A stretch of 35,447 nt of DNA from Glaciihabitans sp. (lineage in GTDB: Bacteria > Actinomycetota > Actinomycetes > Actinomycetales > Microbacteriaceae): NCBI GenBank assembly GCA_025465535.1, contig JAODMY010000108.1, forward strand, positions 1 to 35,447, given 5' to 3'. A program made the position numbers and the translations under genes. Below, piece by piece: positions 22,822 to 30,308 of the stretch. The notes beneath the pieces are model-generated. The model was not told where the DNA came from, did no database searches, and was given only the letters and a program-made list of their open reading frames with translations. Numbering within the stretch: the stretch's first letter is position 1; each line of letters starts with the position of its first letter.

Positions 22822-23957
22822 TGCCCGTCCCCGCCCTGCGCTGCTTCGGACTCGGCGAACGAGGCCTCGTAATTAGCGAGCCACTCCTTCTGCTGGTCCA
22901 CGAGGGGGTGCGGCTCTGAGTAGATGTTGTCGAAAATCAGGTCTGTCGCGGGCGAGCCAAGCTCGAGCGTTCGCCGACGGATGCTGTCCGCAAATTCGGC
23001 GGCCTCCTCGTCCAACTCGGCGAAGAAGGCGTCGCTCGCGCCGCGACCGCGCAGGTAGGTTTCGAACCGGGCGATGGGATCGAGCGCTCCCCACTGCGCC
23101 GTCAGGGCATCCGTTCGGTACTTCGTGGGATCGTCGCTCGAGGTGTGCGCGCCCATCCGGTAGGTGACGGCTTCGATGAACCGCGGACCGCCGCCGGACC
23201 GCGTCTCCTCGAGGTACTTGCGCGAGGCCGCGTAGCTGATGAGCACGTCGTTGCCGTCGATCTGGATGCCCGGGATCCCGAATCCGGCCGGCCGAAGGTA
23301 GAGGGGAGTGCGCGACTGCGTCGACACAGGAACCGAGATGGCCCACTGGTTGTTCTGCAGGAAGAAGAGCTCCGGCGTCTGGTAGCTCGCCGCGAAAATC
23401 ATCGCCTCGTTGACGTCACCCTGGCTCGTCGCCCCGTCGCCGAAGTAGACGATGACGGCCTCGTCCTTTTCCGGATTTCCGGTCGCCGTCACGCCGTCGA
23501 GGGTGAGGCCCATGGCGTATCCGGTGCCATGCAGGGTCTGCGATCCGAGAACGAGCGTGTAGATGTGGAAGTTGCCGTTGGCGGTGGAATCCCAGCCGCC
23601 GTGCGTGATCCCGCGCAGCATCCGAATGATGTCGAGAACATCGAGGCCGCGAATCATGCCGACCGCGTGCTCACGGTAGGACGGGAAGATGTGGTCCTGC
23701 GGACGCATCGCGAAGCCGGATCCGACCTGGGCCGCCTCCTGGCCGAGGCTCGGGACCCAGAGGGCCATCTGTCCCTGGCGCTGCAGGTTCGTCGCCTCGA
23801 GATCGAACGCGCGAGTGACGACCATGACGCGGTGGAACTCTCGAAGCTGGTCGTCGGTCAGTTTCTCGATGTAGGGGAGGTACTCCGCTGACGCGTCACT
23901 TTCCACGATGGACCCTGCCGGCGAAAGCAATTGAAGCGTCGCTTCTGTGTAAGACAT
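22818..23957 (-). CDS. 2-oxoacid dehydrogenase E1 component, alpha subunit
   Basis: A 379-residue thiamine-diphosphate enzyme that decarboxylates 2-oxoacids and acylates the lipoyl group of E2. The cofactor motif is GDG (173-175) to NN (202-203), with about 30 residues between. The sequence SYREHAVGMIRG is typical of bacterial E1 alpha, and the phosphorylation-loop region is YRMGAHTSSDDPTKYR. I start it at ATG 23957 (MSYTEATLQ): there is no Shine-Dalgarno sequence, but TAGATT lies 7 nt upstream, fitting a leaderless message. A TTG nine bases earlier is less likely. First gene of E1 alpha-E1 beta-E2; the HisC-type gene ends only 23 nt upstream, so read-through from it is possible as well. Confidence 0.93.
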   Translation of the reverse strand: MSYTEATLQLLSPAGSIVESDASAEYLPYIEKLTDDQLREFHRVMVVTRAFDLEATNLQRQGQMALWVPSLGQEAAQVGSGFAMRPQDHIFPSYREHAVGMIRGLDVLDIIRMLRGITHGGWDSTANGNFHIYTLVLGSQTLHGTGYAMGLTLDGVTATGNPEKDEAVIVYFGDGATSQGDVNEAMIFAASYQTPELFFLQNNQWAISVPVSTQSRTPLYLRPAGFGIPGIQIDGNDVLISYAASRKYLEETRSGGGPRFIEAVTYRMGAHTSSDDPTKYRTDALTAQWGALDPIARFETYLRGRGASDAFFAELDEEAAEFADSIRRRTLELGSPATDLIFDNIYSEPHPLVDQQKEWLANYEASFAESEAAQGGDGQ

Positions 23958-23964
23958 GGAGTCC

Positions 23965-23970
23965 AATCTA
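23965..23970 (-). promoter_or_regulatory. -10 element of a leaderless transcript (E1 alpha gene)
   Basis: TAGATT on the minus strand, 7 nt before the ATG at 23957, in the short gap after the aminotransferase gene. Confidence 0.5.
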
Positions 23971-23980
23971 ACGTGGGCAA

Positions 23981-25057
23981 TCAGGGGGCCGTTCGGAGGT
24001 TTCGGATAACCTCCGCGGCTGACCTTAGGAGCTTGTCCACAGAACCAGACTCACCAATCGTCACCCGAAGCCCGTCGCCGAGGGCTCGAGTAATGATCCC
24101 GTGCTCGGCGAAAACGCCCGCTGCCCACTCCGTCTGGTCGCCGGTGGTCAGCCAGACGAAGTTGCCGTGTGGCTTCGGGACGGGCCAGCCCTGGTCGACG
24201 AGCGACTGCCAGACCTGGTCTCGCAGGACTGCGATGCGGCCGACCCGCTCGAGAAGCTGCGGCTCGTTGTCGAGAGAGGCGATGGCAGCGAGCTGGGCCG
24301 ATTCGGTGACGGAGAGCGGGATGGCGGCGGCCCTCGCGGCATCCATCACGTACTCGGGGCCGACCGCGTAGCCAATGCGCAGGCCTGCGAGGCCGTACGC
24401 CTTGGAAAAGGTGCGAAGCACGACCAGGTTCGGATAGCGACCAAGCAGCGGGATGCCGTGGACCGCATCCTCATCCGAGTTCACGAACTCGGCGTACGCC
24501 TCATCGAGCAGGACGAGAACGCTCTGCGGTACCGCGGCCATGAAGGCCTCGAACTCCGCGGCGGTCACCACCGTGCTCGTCGGATTATTGGGGCTGCAGA
24601 CAATGATCACGCGAGTGCGATCAGTGACCGCGGCCGCCATGGCAGGAAGGTCGTGGCGATGATCGCTCGTGTTCGGAACCGTCACGCTGGTCGCGCCGGA
24701 CACGGTGACCAGGCCCGGATACGCCTCGAAGCTGCGCCAGCTGTAGAGGACCTCATCGCCGGGCCCCGCTGCCGCGGAGATGAGCTGGGACAAAACGGCA
24801 ACCGATCCCGCACCCACCTGGATCTGGTGCTCGGTGACCCCGTATCGATCGGCGAGCCGTTGGCGCAGGGCCGCGGCCGTCGCATCGGGATAGCGGTTGA
24901 TCGACGCGCCCGCTATCGCTTCGAGCACGGCCGGAAGCGGGTCGAACGGGTTCTCGTTGGAAGAAAGTTTGAAGGCGTCGACATGTGCGGGCTTGCCCTG
25001 GCGGTAGGGAGCAAGCTCTTCGATGTCTGGGCGCAGCCGCACGCGGTTCGGAGTCAC
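23981..25057 (-). CDS. Histidinol-phosphate aminotransferase or related aromatic aminotransferase (HisC family)
   Basis: A 358-residue fold-type I PLP enzyme of the HisC family. Visible motifs: [12 protein letters not shown] (31-42), SPNNPT (155-160), DEAY (185-188), and the PLP lysine K219 in [15 protein letters not shown]. HisC converts imidazole-acetol phosphate to histidinol phosphate; the family also holds aromatic amino-acid aminotransferases. The gene is not beside other his genes but beside a 2-oxoacid dehydrogenase operon, so it may be a second, aromatic-type copy; this is inference. The start is GTG at 25057, with TAGGCT 6 nt upstream and no Shine-Dalgarno sequence. Confidence 0.88.
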   Translation of the reverse strand: MTPNRVRLRPDIEELAPYRQGKPAHVDAFKLSSNENPFDPLPAVLEAIAGASINRYPDATAAALRQRLADRYGVTEHQIQVGAGSVAVLSQLISAAAGPGDEVLYSWRSFEAYPGLVTVSGATSVTVPNTSDHRHDLPAMAAAVTDRTRVIIVCSPNNPTSTVVTAAEFEAFMAAVPQSVLVLLDEAYAEFVNSDEDAVHGIPLLGRYPNLVVLRTFSKAYGLAGLRIGYAVGPEYVMDAARAAAIPLSVTESAQLAAIASLDNEPQLLERVGRIAVLRDQVWQSLVDQGWPVPKPHGNFVWLTTGDQTEWAAGVFAEHGIITRALGDGLRVTIGESGSVDKLLRSAAEVIRNLRTAP

Positions 25058-25063
25058 CGCACA

Positions 25064-25069
25064 AGCCTA
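25064..25069 (-). promoter_or_regulatory. -10 element of a leaderless transcript (HisC-type gene)
   Basis: TAGGCT on the minus strand, 6 nt before the GTG at 25057. Confidence 0.5.
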
Positions 25070-25133
25070 AGGGCCATGGGCTGAGTGCCGTTGGTGAATG
25101 CGCGCCGCGGGGTCCGGCTGGCATAGTGGTCGG

Positions 25134-25535
25134 ATGCGCAGATTCCTCGTTCGACTCCTGATCAACGCGGTGGCCCTGTGGCTCACCACGCTCATCGTCG
25201 CCGGCGTACAGGTGAAGGCGTACGACACGGGCGCGGGGCCCCTGATCGTCACCTACCTTCTTGTTGCACTCGTCTTCGGGATCGTCAACGGTGTGATCGG
25301 CAACCTGATCAGGATCGTCGCCTTCCCGCTCTACATCCTGACGCTCGGCCTGCTCGCCCTCGTCGTCAACGCGCTTCTGCTGATCCTGGTCGCCTGGCTA
25401 ACCGGCTTGACCGGTTTCGGCCTGACCATCACGGATTTCTGGGCCGGATTCTGGGGGGCAATCGTCCTCGGCATCCTCAGCTGGCTGATCAGCATCATCC
25501 TGCGCCCCCTGCTGGGACGGCGTTCGGCCGCCTGA
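25134..25535 (+). CDS. Phage holin family (four-segment) membrane protein
   Basis: A 133-residue integral membrane protein with four hydrophobic segments (about 6-24, 36-57, 58-82, 95-120), starting MRRFLVRLLINAVALWLTTLIVAGV. It matches the family known as mycobacterial 4-TMS phage holin, which in actinobacteria and cyanobacteria is mostly a chromosomal membrane protein and not part of a phage; no other phage gene is near. Its function is unknown. The ATG at 25134 lacks a clear ribosome-binding site; CATAGT lies 6 nt upstream, a fair -10 for a leaderless message. It is divergent from the HisC-type gene. Confidence 0.82.
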   Translation: MRRFLVRLLINAVALWLTTLIVAGVQVKAYDTGAGPLIVTYLLVALVFGIVNGVIGNLIRIVAFPLYILTLGLLALVVNALLLILVAWLTGLTGFGLTITDFWAGFWGAIVLGILSWLISIILRPLLGRRSAA

Positions 25536-25543
25536 TCGGATCC

Positions 25544-26992
25544 CTACGGCTGGACCCGGTGGGCAACATACATCGTGGTCGTGACTCGCGTCGCGCCATC
25601 CTCGAAGTGGTTGATCGGGTCGAGAACACCGCGCAGCTCCGGGTTGTCTGATCTGTCGATGATGGCCGCGGTCTGCTTGTAGAAACCGAAGTCGTGCCCG
25701 GCGACCGGGAGATCGGTTGGGGGATTGCGTTCGTCGAACAGCGTCCGGTAGACGACGACGGCATCCCTATTGACCTCGTTGCCACCGAGCGAGGGCACGA
25801 TGTCTTCCGTGTGGCGAACCGTGAGAGTCGGGATGCTGTCCGCAATCGGGATCTGCCCCGCCGGCGCCCCGAAGGTGACCAGGCCCTTCACGTTGTATTC
25901 GTTCGAGGATGCGACCAGCGATGCGATGAGGCCGCCCTGCGAATACCCGTTCACTACGACGGGCGACGTCGAGGTGATTCCCGCCTGCTTCATGGCATCC
26001 ACCACCGCGCGGTATGCCCCAGGGGATTCGGCCGCGACACCGCTCATGTTGCTGGTCATGTCGAAGGGCTCGGCCGCAGAGATCGGATCGAACGTCACGG
26101 TTCCGGCGACGTAAACCTCATAGCGCGGCGCACGGCCGGGCTGCGTGAACTTCTCGATGCGAACCTGCTCGCCGTTCGGCTGTTTATCGGCCGAGATGAA
26201 CTGGCTCGCACGCTGAGCCAGCGTTCGCGAGAACCCCGCGCCCGTCTCAGCGCTGGTGGGCGAAGAGTCGATGCTGGTGCGTTTGACCGTCACAGCGGTC
26301 TCCCGCAGGAGACCGAGAACGCCGCCAAGCCGGTCGATCACCCGCGCCGACGAGGCGACACCCAGCACGCCGAGCCCATTCGCCCCAAGCAGTTCGGGGA
26401 TGGGCTGCGGCACCCCGAGGAATCCCTCCCCAAACTCGTCGCTGTCGCTGACCATCTCCCTGAGCTCTCCGACGACGAGCGGATTCGAGATGATGCGCGG
26501 GTGAGCCTCAAGAAATGCGCCGGCGGTGGCTCCGACCTGCGGCAGTGAGACTCCGGTGATCTTCGACGCGATGAGCCAGTTCACAGCCGCTCCCGCCGCC
26601 CCGATCGCGAGCGGAACAGCCGCCACCCGAAGGCTCGCCCCCGCCAGCCAGGCCAGCTGCTGGCTGAGTCCGTGCCAGAGCGATCCGGCGACCCGCTCCG
26701 TCGTCTCGTAACCCGCGAGGCTCACGACCACCGCGTGATCGATGGATCGCGCCCGCCGTTCCGCAGAGTCGAGGAGGCGGACCGCGCTCTCCACGCTGGC
26801 CAGCGACTGCGCGACGACGACGGGAAGGATGGCGACCGGCATCGCCTCACTATCGCCGACCAGTCGCACGAGTCGCGCCCGCTGCACCAGCAGTTCGTCC
26901 GCGATGGTGGAAATGGCGTGTAGCGCGGTGCGCACGGCCTCGCTCATCACCACAACGTCGCCCGACGTCCCGATCGTGATGTCATCAGACAC
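25544..26992 (-). CDS. Alpha/beta hydrolase with N-terminal helical region, partner of a WXG-like protein
   Basis: A protein of about 482 residues. The N-terminal 230 residues are mostly helical, with a Gly/Ala-rich hydrophobic part (about 104-146, LAWLAGASLRVAAVPLAIGAAGAAVNW) and no signal peptide. The C-terminal part (about 285-482) is an alpha/beta hydrolase: nucleophile elbow GYSQGG with S351, a likely acid D397 (HTEDIVPSLGG) and a likely histidine H433 (AGHDFGFY). The layout of a WXG-like helical gene followed by a long protein with a helical head and an enzymatic tail resembles type VII secretion substrates. I prefer GTG at 26992 as start (GGGAGG 9 nt upstream, overlapping the upstream stop by 8 nt); TTG at 27001 is an alternative. 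The substrate and export are inferred. Confidence 0.72.
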   Translation of the reverse strand: MSDDITIGTSGDVVVMSEAVRTALHAISTIADELLVQRARLVRLVGDSEAMPVAILPVVVAQSLASVESAVRLLDSAERRARSIDHAVVVSLAGYETTERVAGSLWHGLSQQLAWLAGASLRVAAVPLAIGAAGAAVNWLIASKITGVSLPQVGATAGAFLEAHPRIISNPLVVGELREMVSDSDEFGEGFLGVPQPIPELLGANGLGVLGVASSARVIDRLGGVLGLLRETAVTVKRTSIDSSPTSAETGAGFSRTLAQRASQFISADKQPNGEQVRIEKFTQPGRAPRYEVYVAGTVTFDPISAAEPFDMTSNMSGVAAESPGAYRAVVDAMKQAGITSTSPVVVNGYSQGGLIASLVASSNEYNVKGLVTFGAPAGQIPIADSIPTLTVRHTEDIVPSLGGNEVNRDAVVVYRTLFDERNPPTDLPVAGHDFGFYKQTAAIIDRSDNPELRGVLDPINHFEDGATRVTTTMYVAHRVQP

Positions 26993-27305
26993 CGTGCTCA
27001 ACCTCCCTGATCGCCGCGCCGGTCAGCAACTCGGCTGCGTGCAGCGACCTCAGCGCCTCCGAGACCTCCGAATGCAGCCGGCTCACGGCCGAGTGGAACG
27101 CCCAGGCCGCCGGACCGCTCCAGCCCGTGTTGTGCGTCGGGGGCAGCCCCGCGATCGCGATCTCGACCTGCCGCACGACAGCGGCGAGCGCGGCCCGGTT
27201 CCTCTCGAGCTCGACGCGAGCATCCGCCGCGACACTGCCGCCCGCTACACCCGCGCCCACTGCACCTCCAGCCACTGCACCTCCACACACTGCACCTCCA
27301 CCCAC
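26985..27305 (-). CDS. Small WXG-like helical protein
   Basis: A 106-residue protein. After a repetitive Gly/Ala/Val head (GGAVx pentads, residues 1-28), it shows a helix (29-53), a turn with the WxG motif WSG (62-64) and a second helix (66-103), the hairpin pattern of WXG100/ESAT-6-like proteins. The C-terminal YxxxD/E export signal of classical members is not present. It ends inside the start of the alpha/beta hydrolase gene (8-nt overlap), so the two are coupled. The start is uncertain: GTG at 27305, or GTG codons within the three repeats, each of which has GGAGG just upstream. I infer a chaperone or partner role for the hydrolase. Confidence 0.65.
   Translation of the reverse strand: MGGGAVCGGAVAGGAVGAGVAGGSVAADARVELERNRAALAAVVRQVEIAIAGLPPTHNTGWSGPAAWAFHSAVSRLHSEVSEALRSLHAAELLTGAAIREVEHGV
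27256..27300. repeat. 15-bp repeats, each carrying a ribosome-binding site and a GTG
   Basis: Three contiguous units (27256-27270, 27271-27285, 27286-27300) differing only in their first two bases. Read on the minus strand every unit gives GGAGGTGCAGTG, that is a Shine-Dalgarno sequence 4 nt before an in-frame GTG. A fourth partial copy follows at 27301-27306. Confidence 0.9.
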
Positions 27306-27432
27306 CGTGTCCGTCCTTCCTCGCCCAGTGTTGTGGCGCCGACCGACCTATCGGCGCGATCGGGACGATTCCGCGCGCTGGGGGGCGATATCCGGGCATG
27401 TGGAGGAGCGGAAACTGCGCGAGACTAGTCGC

Positions 27433-27969
27433 ATGAGCTTCGACCGCGTTCTCGACGAGGCGGCGCTCTTTCGGATCTGCTTCGTGTGCACGGGAAATAT
27501 CTGCCGTTCACCCATGGCGGAGGCCGTCTTCAATAGCCTCGTGCGCAAGGGCGGCCTTTCCGGCGCGGTCGCGGTAATCTCGGCGGGCACGGGCGACTGG
27601 CACGTTGGCGAGCCATCGGATGACCGCACGGTCGCGACCCTCCGCGCACACGGGCTCGACGGCACGACCCACCGCGCCAAGCAGTTCGACCCTGACTGGT
27701 TCGAGAACCTCGACCTCGTCGTCGTGTTCGACCGGAGCCAGGAACGCATCCTCCGCGCCTGGGCGAACAACGATGTTGACCGATCGAAGGTTCAGCTGTT
27801 GCTTTCGTTCGACAGCGAATCATCCGGTGGATCGCTCGAGGTCCCCGATCCCTATTATTCGGATGCCGCACTCTTCGACCAGGTCCTCGGAATGATCGAA
27901 AGAGCCTGTACCGCCCTCTACCGCCAGGTCAGCCCGGGAATCCCCAAGACAAGCAAGGAACTGCAATGA
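27433..27969 (+). CDS. Low-molecular-weight protein tyrosine phosphatase
   Basis: A 178-residue phosphatase. The P-loop is C19-T-G-N-I-C-R25-S, with C19 as nucleophile, and the general acid is D139 in VPDPYY. A short N-terminal stretch (about 12 residues) precedes the usual start of the family. LMW phosphatases remove phosphate from tyrosine (and in some cases arginine) of proteins and often act on bacterial tyrosine kinases linked to capsule or stress. No kinase or polysaccharide gene is near. The start at ATG 27433 has no good ribosome-binding site; an upstream in-frame GTG is possible. It overlaps purB as ATGA, so both are probably in one operon. Confidence 0.9.
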   Translation: MSFDRVLDEAALFRICFVCTGNICRSPMAEAVFNSLVRKGGLSGAVAVISAGTGDWHVGEPSDDRTVATLRAHGLDGTTHRAKQFDPDWFENLDLVVVFDRSQERILRAWANNDVDRSKVQLLLSFDSESSGGSLEVPDPYYSDAALFDQVLGMIERACTALYRQVSPGIPKTSKELQ

Positions 27970-29348
27970 CACCACTGCCCGAACAGCCTCTCAGCCCTCT
28001 CGATGGCCGCTATCGCGCCGCCGTCTCCGAATTGGGTGAGCACCTGTCCGAGGCCGGCCTCAACCGGGCGCGCGTTCGCGTCGAGGTCGAGTGGCTTCTC
28101 TACCTGACCGATCACGAACTCTTCGGATCCCGCCGACTCGACCTCGAGCAGACCCGCCAGCTGCGTGAGCTCGTGACCGGGTTCGGCCAGGCCGAAATCG
28201 ATGAGCTCGCCCGGCTCGAGGCAACCACCCGCCACGATGTCAAAGCGGTCGAATACCTGGTCCGCGGCAAGCTCGCCCAGCTCGGCCTTGGAGACGTCGC
28301 CGAGCTCACGCACTTCGCGGCGACTAGTGAGGACATCAACAATCTCTCCTACGCGTTGACCATCGGCGCGGCCATCCGGGACACCTGGCTGCCGAAGCTG
28401 CGGGTCGTCATCGAAACCCTCCGTGAGCGCGCGATCACCCATCGGGCGGATGCGATGCTCGCGCACACTCACGGCCAGCCCGCGACGCCGACCACGGTCG
28501 GCAAGGAGTTCGCGGTGTTCGTGCGCCGGCTCGAGCGAATCGCCGCGCAGGTCGAGTCGACCGAATACCTCGGCAAGTTCAGTGGGGCGACTGGAACCTT
28601 CGCCGCCCATGTCGCCGCGGATGCCAGCCAGGACTGGCCGGCCATCTCGCGCGAGTTCGTCCTCTCGCTCGGCCTCGACTGGAATCCGCTCACCACCCAG
28701 ATCGAGCCGCACGACTGGCAGGCAGAGCTGTACTCGCGAGTGAGCCACGCCAACCGTGTCCTGCACAACCTGTGCACCGACATCTGGACCTACATCTCGA
28801 TGGGCTACTTCACCCAGATTCCGCAGGCGGGCGCGACCGGGTCATCCACCATGCCGCACAAGATCAACCCGATCCGGTTCGAGAACGCCGAAGCCAACCT
28901 CGAGCTCTCGAGCGCGCTGCTCGACTCGCTCGCCGCCACGCTAGTGACCTCACGCCTGCAGCGCGACCTCACCGACTCGACCACACAGCGCAACGTCGGT
29001 GTCGCACTCGGCCACTCCGTGCTCGCACTCGATAACATCACCCGCGGCCTCGGCGAGATCTCCGTGGATACCGCGAAGTTGGCCGCCGACCTCGACTCCA
29101 ACTGGGAGATCCTTGGCGAGGCGATCCAGACGGTCATCCGCGCGGAGGTGACCGCGGGCCGAAGCTCGATCGCTGACCCCTACGCCATGCTCAAGGAACT
29201 CACCCGCGGCAAGCGCATCGGCCAGGAGGAACTCGTCGCCTTCATCGACGGCCTCGACATCGGCGCGGATGCGAAAGCCAGCCTTCGCCTGCTCACGCCA
29301 GCCGGATACGCGGGACTCGCCAGCAAGCTGGTCGACTACCTGGGCTAG
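27966..29348 (+). CDS. purB: Adenylosuccinate lyase
   Basis: A 460-residue enzyme of the fumarase/aspartase superfamily. It cleaves SAICAR and adenylosuccinate in purine synthesis, releasing fumarate. The signature SSTMPHKINP is at 293-302; the substrate-binding TSED (120-123) and the catalytic H169 (HTHGQ) region are present. The N-terminus LSPLDGRYRAAVSELG is the longer E. coli-type form. The start ATG overlaps the phosphatase stop. The stop codon TAG shares the tetranucleotide CTAG with the stop of the next, convergent gene. Confidence 0.96.
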   Translation: MTPLPEQPLSPLDGRYRAAVSELGEHLSEAGLNRARVRVEVEWLLYLTDHELFGSRRLDLEQTRQLRELVTGFGQAEIDELARLEATTRHDVKAVEYLVRGKLAQLGLGDVAELTHFAATSEDINNLSYALTIGAAIRDTWLPKLRVVIETLRERAITHRADAMLAHTHGQPATPTTVGKEFAVFVRRLERIAAQVESTEYLGKFSGATGTFAAHVAADASQDWPAISREFVLSLGLDWNPLTTQIEPHDWQAELYSRVSHANRVLHNLCTDIWTYISMGYFTQIPQAGATGSSTMPHKINPIRFENAEANLELSSALLDSLAATLVTSRLQRDLTDSTTQRNVGVALGHSVLALDNITRGLGEISVDTAKLAADLDSNWEILGEAIQTVIRAEVTAGRSSIADPYAMLKELTRGKRIGQEELVAFIDGLDIGADAKASLRLLTPAGYAGLASKLVDYLG

Positions 29349-29617
29349 TGGCCGGAGCCCGGCGTGTGGTGGTCCGAGCGATCCTGCTCGTCGAGATCGT
29401 CGATCTCGGCGCTGTCAGGCTTGGTCGTGATCGCCAGCGTCGCCAGCACGACAAGGGCCACGATGAATCCGATGCCACCGAAGATGGCGCCGAGGCCGAT
29501 GTTGCGCACCGACGCAGCGACCACGAGGGCGATGAAAACGGCGACGATTACGGACATCACCAGCAGCTCGACCGGACGGAAACGATCCCTCTTGCTCGGC
29601 TTGATGGGGTCGGTCAT
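29345..29617 (-). CDS. Small two-segment membrane protein of unknown function
   Basis: A 90-residue protein, starting MTDPIKPSKRDRFRPVELL, with two membrane segments (about 17-39 and 45-66) and an acidic, His-containing tail (SAEIDDLDEQDRSDHHTPGSGH). The start is ATG at 29617 with GGAGG 7 nt upstream, overlapping the upstream gene's stop as ATGA. I do not recognise a family. It is co-transcribed with the following membrane-protein gene. Confidence 0.8.
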   Translation of the reverse strand: MTDPIKPSKRDRFRPVELLVMSVIVAVFIALVVAASVRNIGLGAIFGGIGFIVALVVLATLAITTKPDSAEIDDLDEQDRSDHHTPGSGH

Positions 29618-30240
29618 GACGTGACCTCCGGTTTGGTCGTGGAGGGTCCCCACTTGAGCGAGAGTCCCGCGATCGCGAGGTACACGGCGACGATGGCGCC
29701 ATAGACGCCGAGCACGCCGACATCCATGACCGAGGCGTTGAGGATGTACGGCTTGCCATCCGGACCGGTGTAGTGATCGATGTATGCCGGCGGAATCGCC
29801 AGAATCACAATCGCGAAGACCACGGTGAGCGCGCCGATGAAGATCCAGTCACGGGAGACCGCACGCCGTCGACGACTTCGCAGCCCGGCGTAGAGCTCAA
29901 GCGCCCCGGCGATAATTGCCCACGTGGACAGGAGAGCGATCAGCATCGGGAGTCCAAGGTGCCACCAGTACACCGCAGCCAGTCCGGCCAGAATTGTGAC
30001 GATCGCCTGCAACAGGAAGACCGTTCGATAAACCCCGGCCTCGATGCCACGGAAGCTGAGCGCAATCCCGGCAAGACCGGCGACGATGCCGTATCCACCA
30101 AATGTGAACAGCCCGAATTCGGGTGTGTAGTTGCCACCGGCGAAGGTGATCACGCACGAAAGTGCGGCCGCGAAGACCGCTCGCGAGAGCGGTACGTACC
30201 AATACGCCGCGTCTTCTGCTGTGTATACGCTGCTGGCCAT
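29614..30240 (-). CDS. DUF308/HdeD-like membrane protein
   Basis: A 208-residue membrane protein with about six segments. The spaced hydrophobic stretches with a GLPMLIALLSTWAIIAGALELYAGLRSRR segment (in sense) resemble the short repeats of the DUF308/HdeD family. The function is unknown; HdeD in E. coli is linked to acid resistance, which need not apply here. The start is ATG at 30240, with TAAACT 7 nt upstream and no Shine-Dalgarno sequence. An open frame runs further upstream (to 30732) but is a shadow of dnaB. It forms an operon with the small membrane protein by an ATGA overlap. Confidence 0.78.
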   Translation of the reverse strand: MASSVYTAEDAAYWYVPLSRAVFAAALSCVITFAGGNYTPEFGLFTFGGYGIVAGLAGIALSFRGIEAGVYRTVFLLQAIVTILAGLAAVYWWHLGLPMLIALLSTWAIIAGALELYAGLRSRRRRAVSRDWIFIGALTVVFAIVILAIPPAYIDHYTGPDGKPYILNASVMDVGVLGVYGAIVAVYLAIAGLSLKWGPSTTKPEVTS

Positions 30241-30247
30241 CGCGGAT

Positions 30248-30253
30248 AGTTTA
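30248..30253 (-). promoter_or_regulatory. -10 element of a leaderless transcript (DUF308-like gene)
   Basis: TAAACT on the minus strand, 7 nt before the ATG at 30240. Confidence 0.5.
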
Positions 30254-30308
30254 CGCGGTGCTGGCTGGACGGTCTCCCGCGCGAATCGCAAGCTACGAGC
30301 CCCGGAAG

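Noticed and set aside
25134-25535. Prophage remnant suggested by the holin-family name
   Set aside because: No other phage genes, attachment sites or repeats are near, and this family is widespread as an ordinary chromosomal membrane protein.
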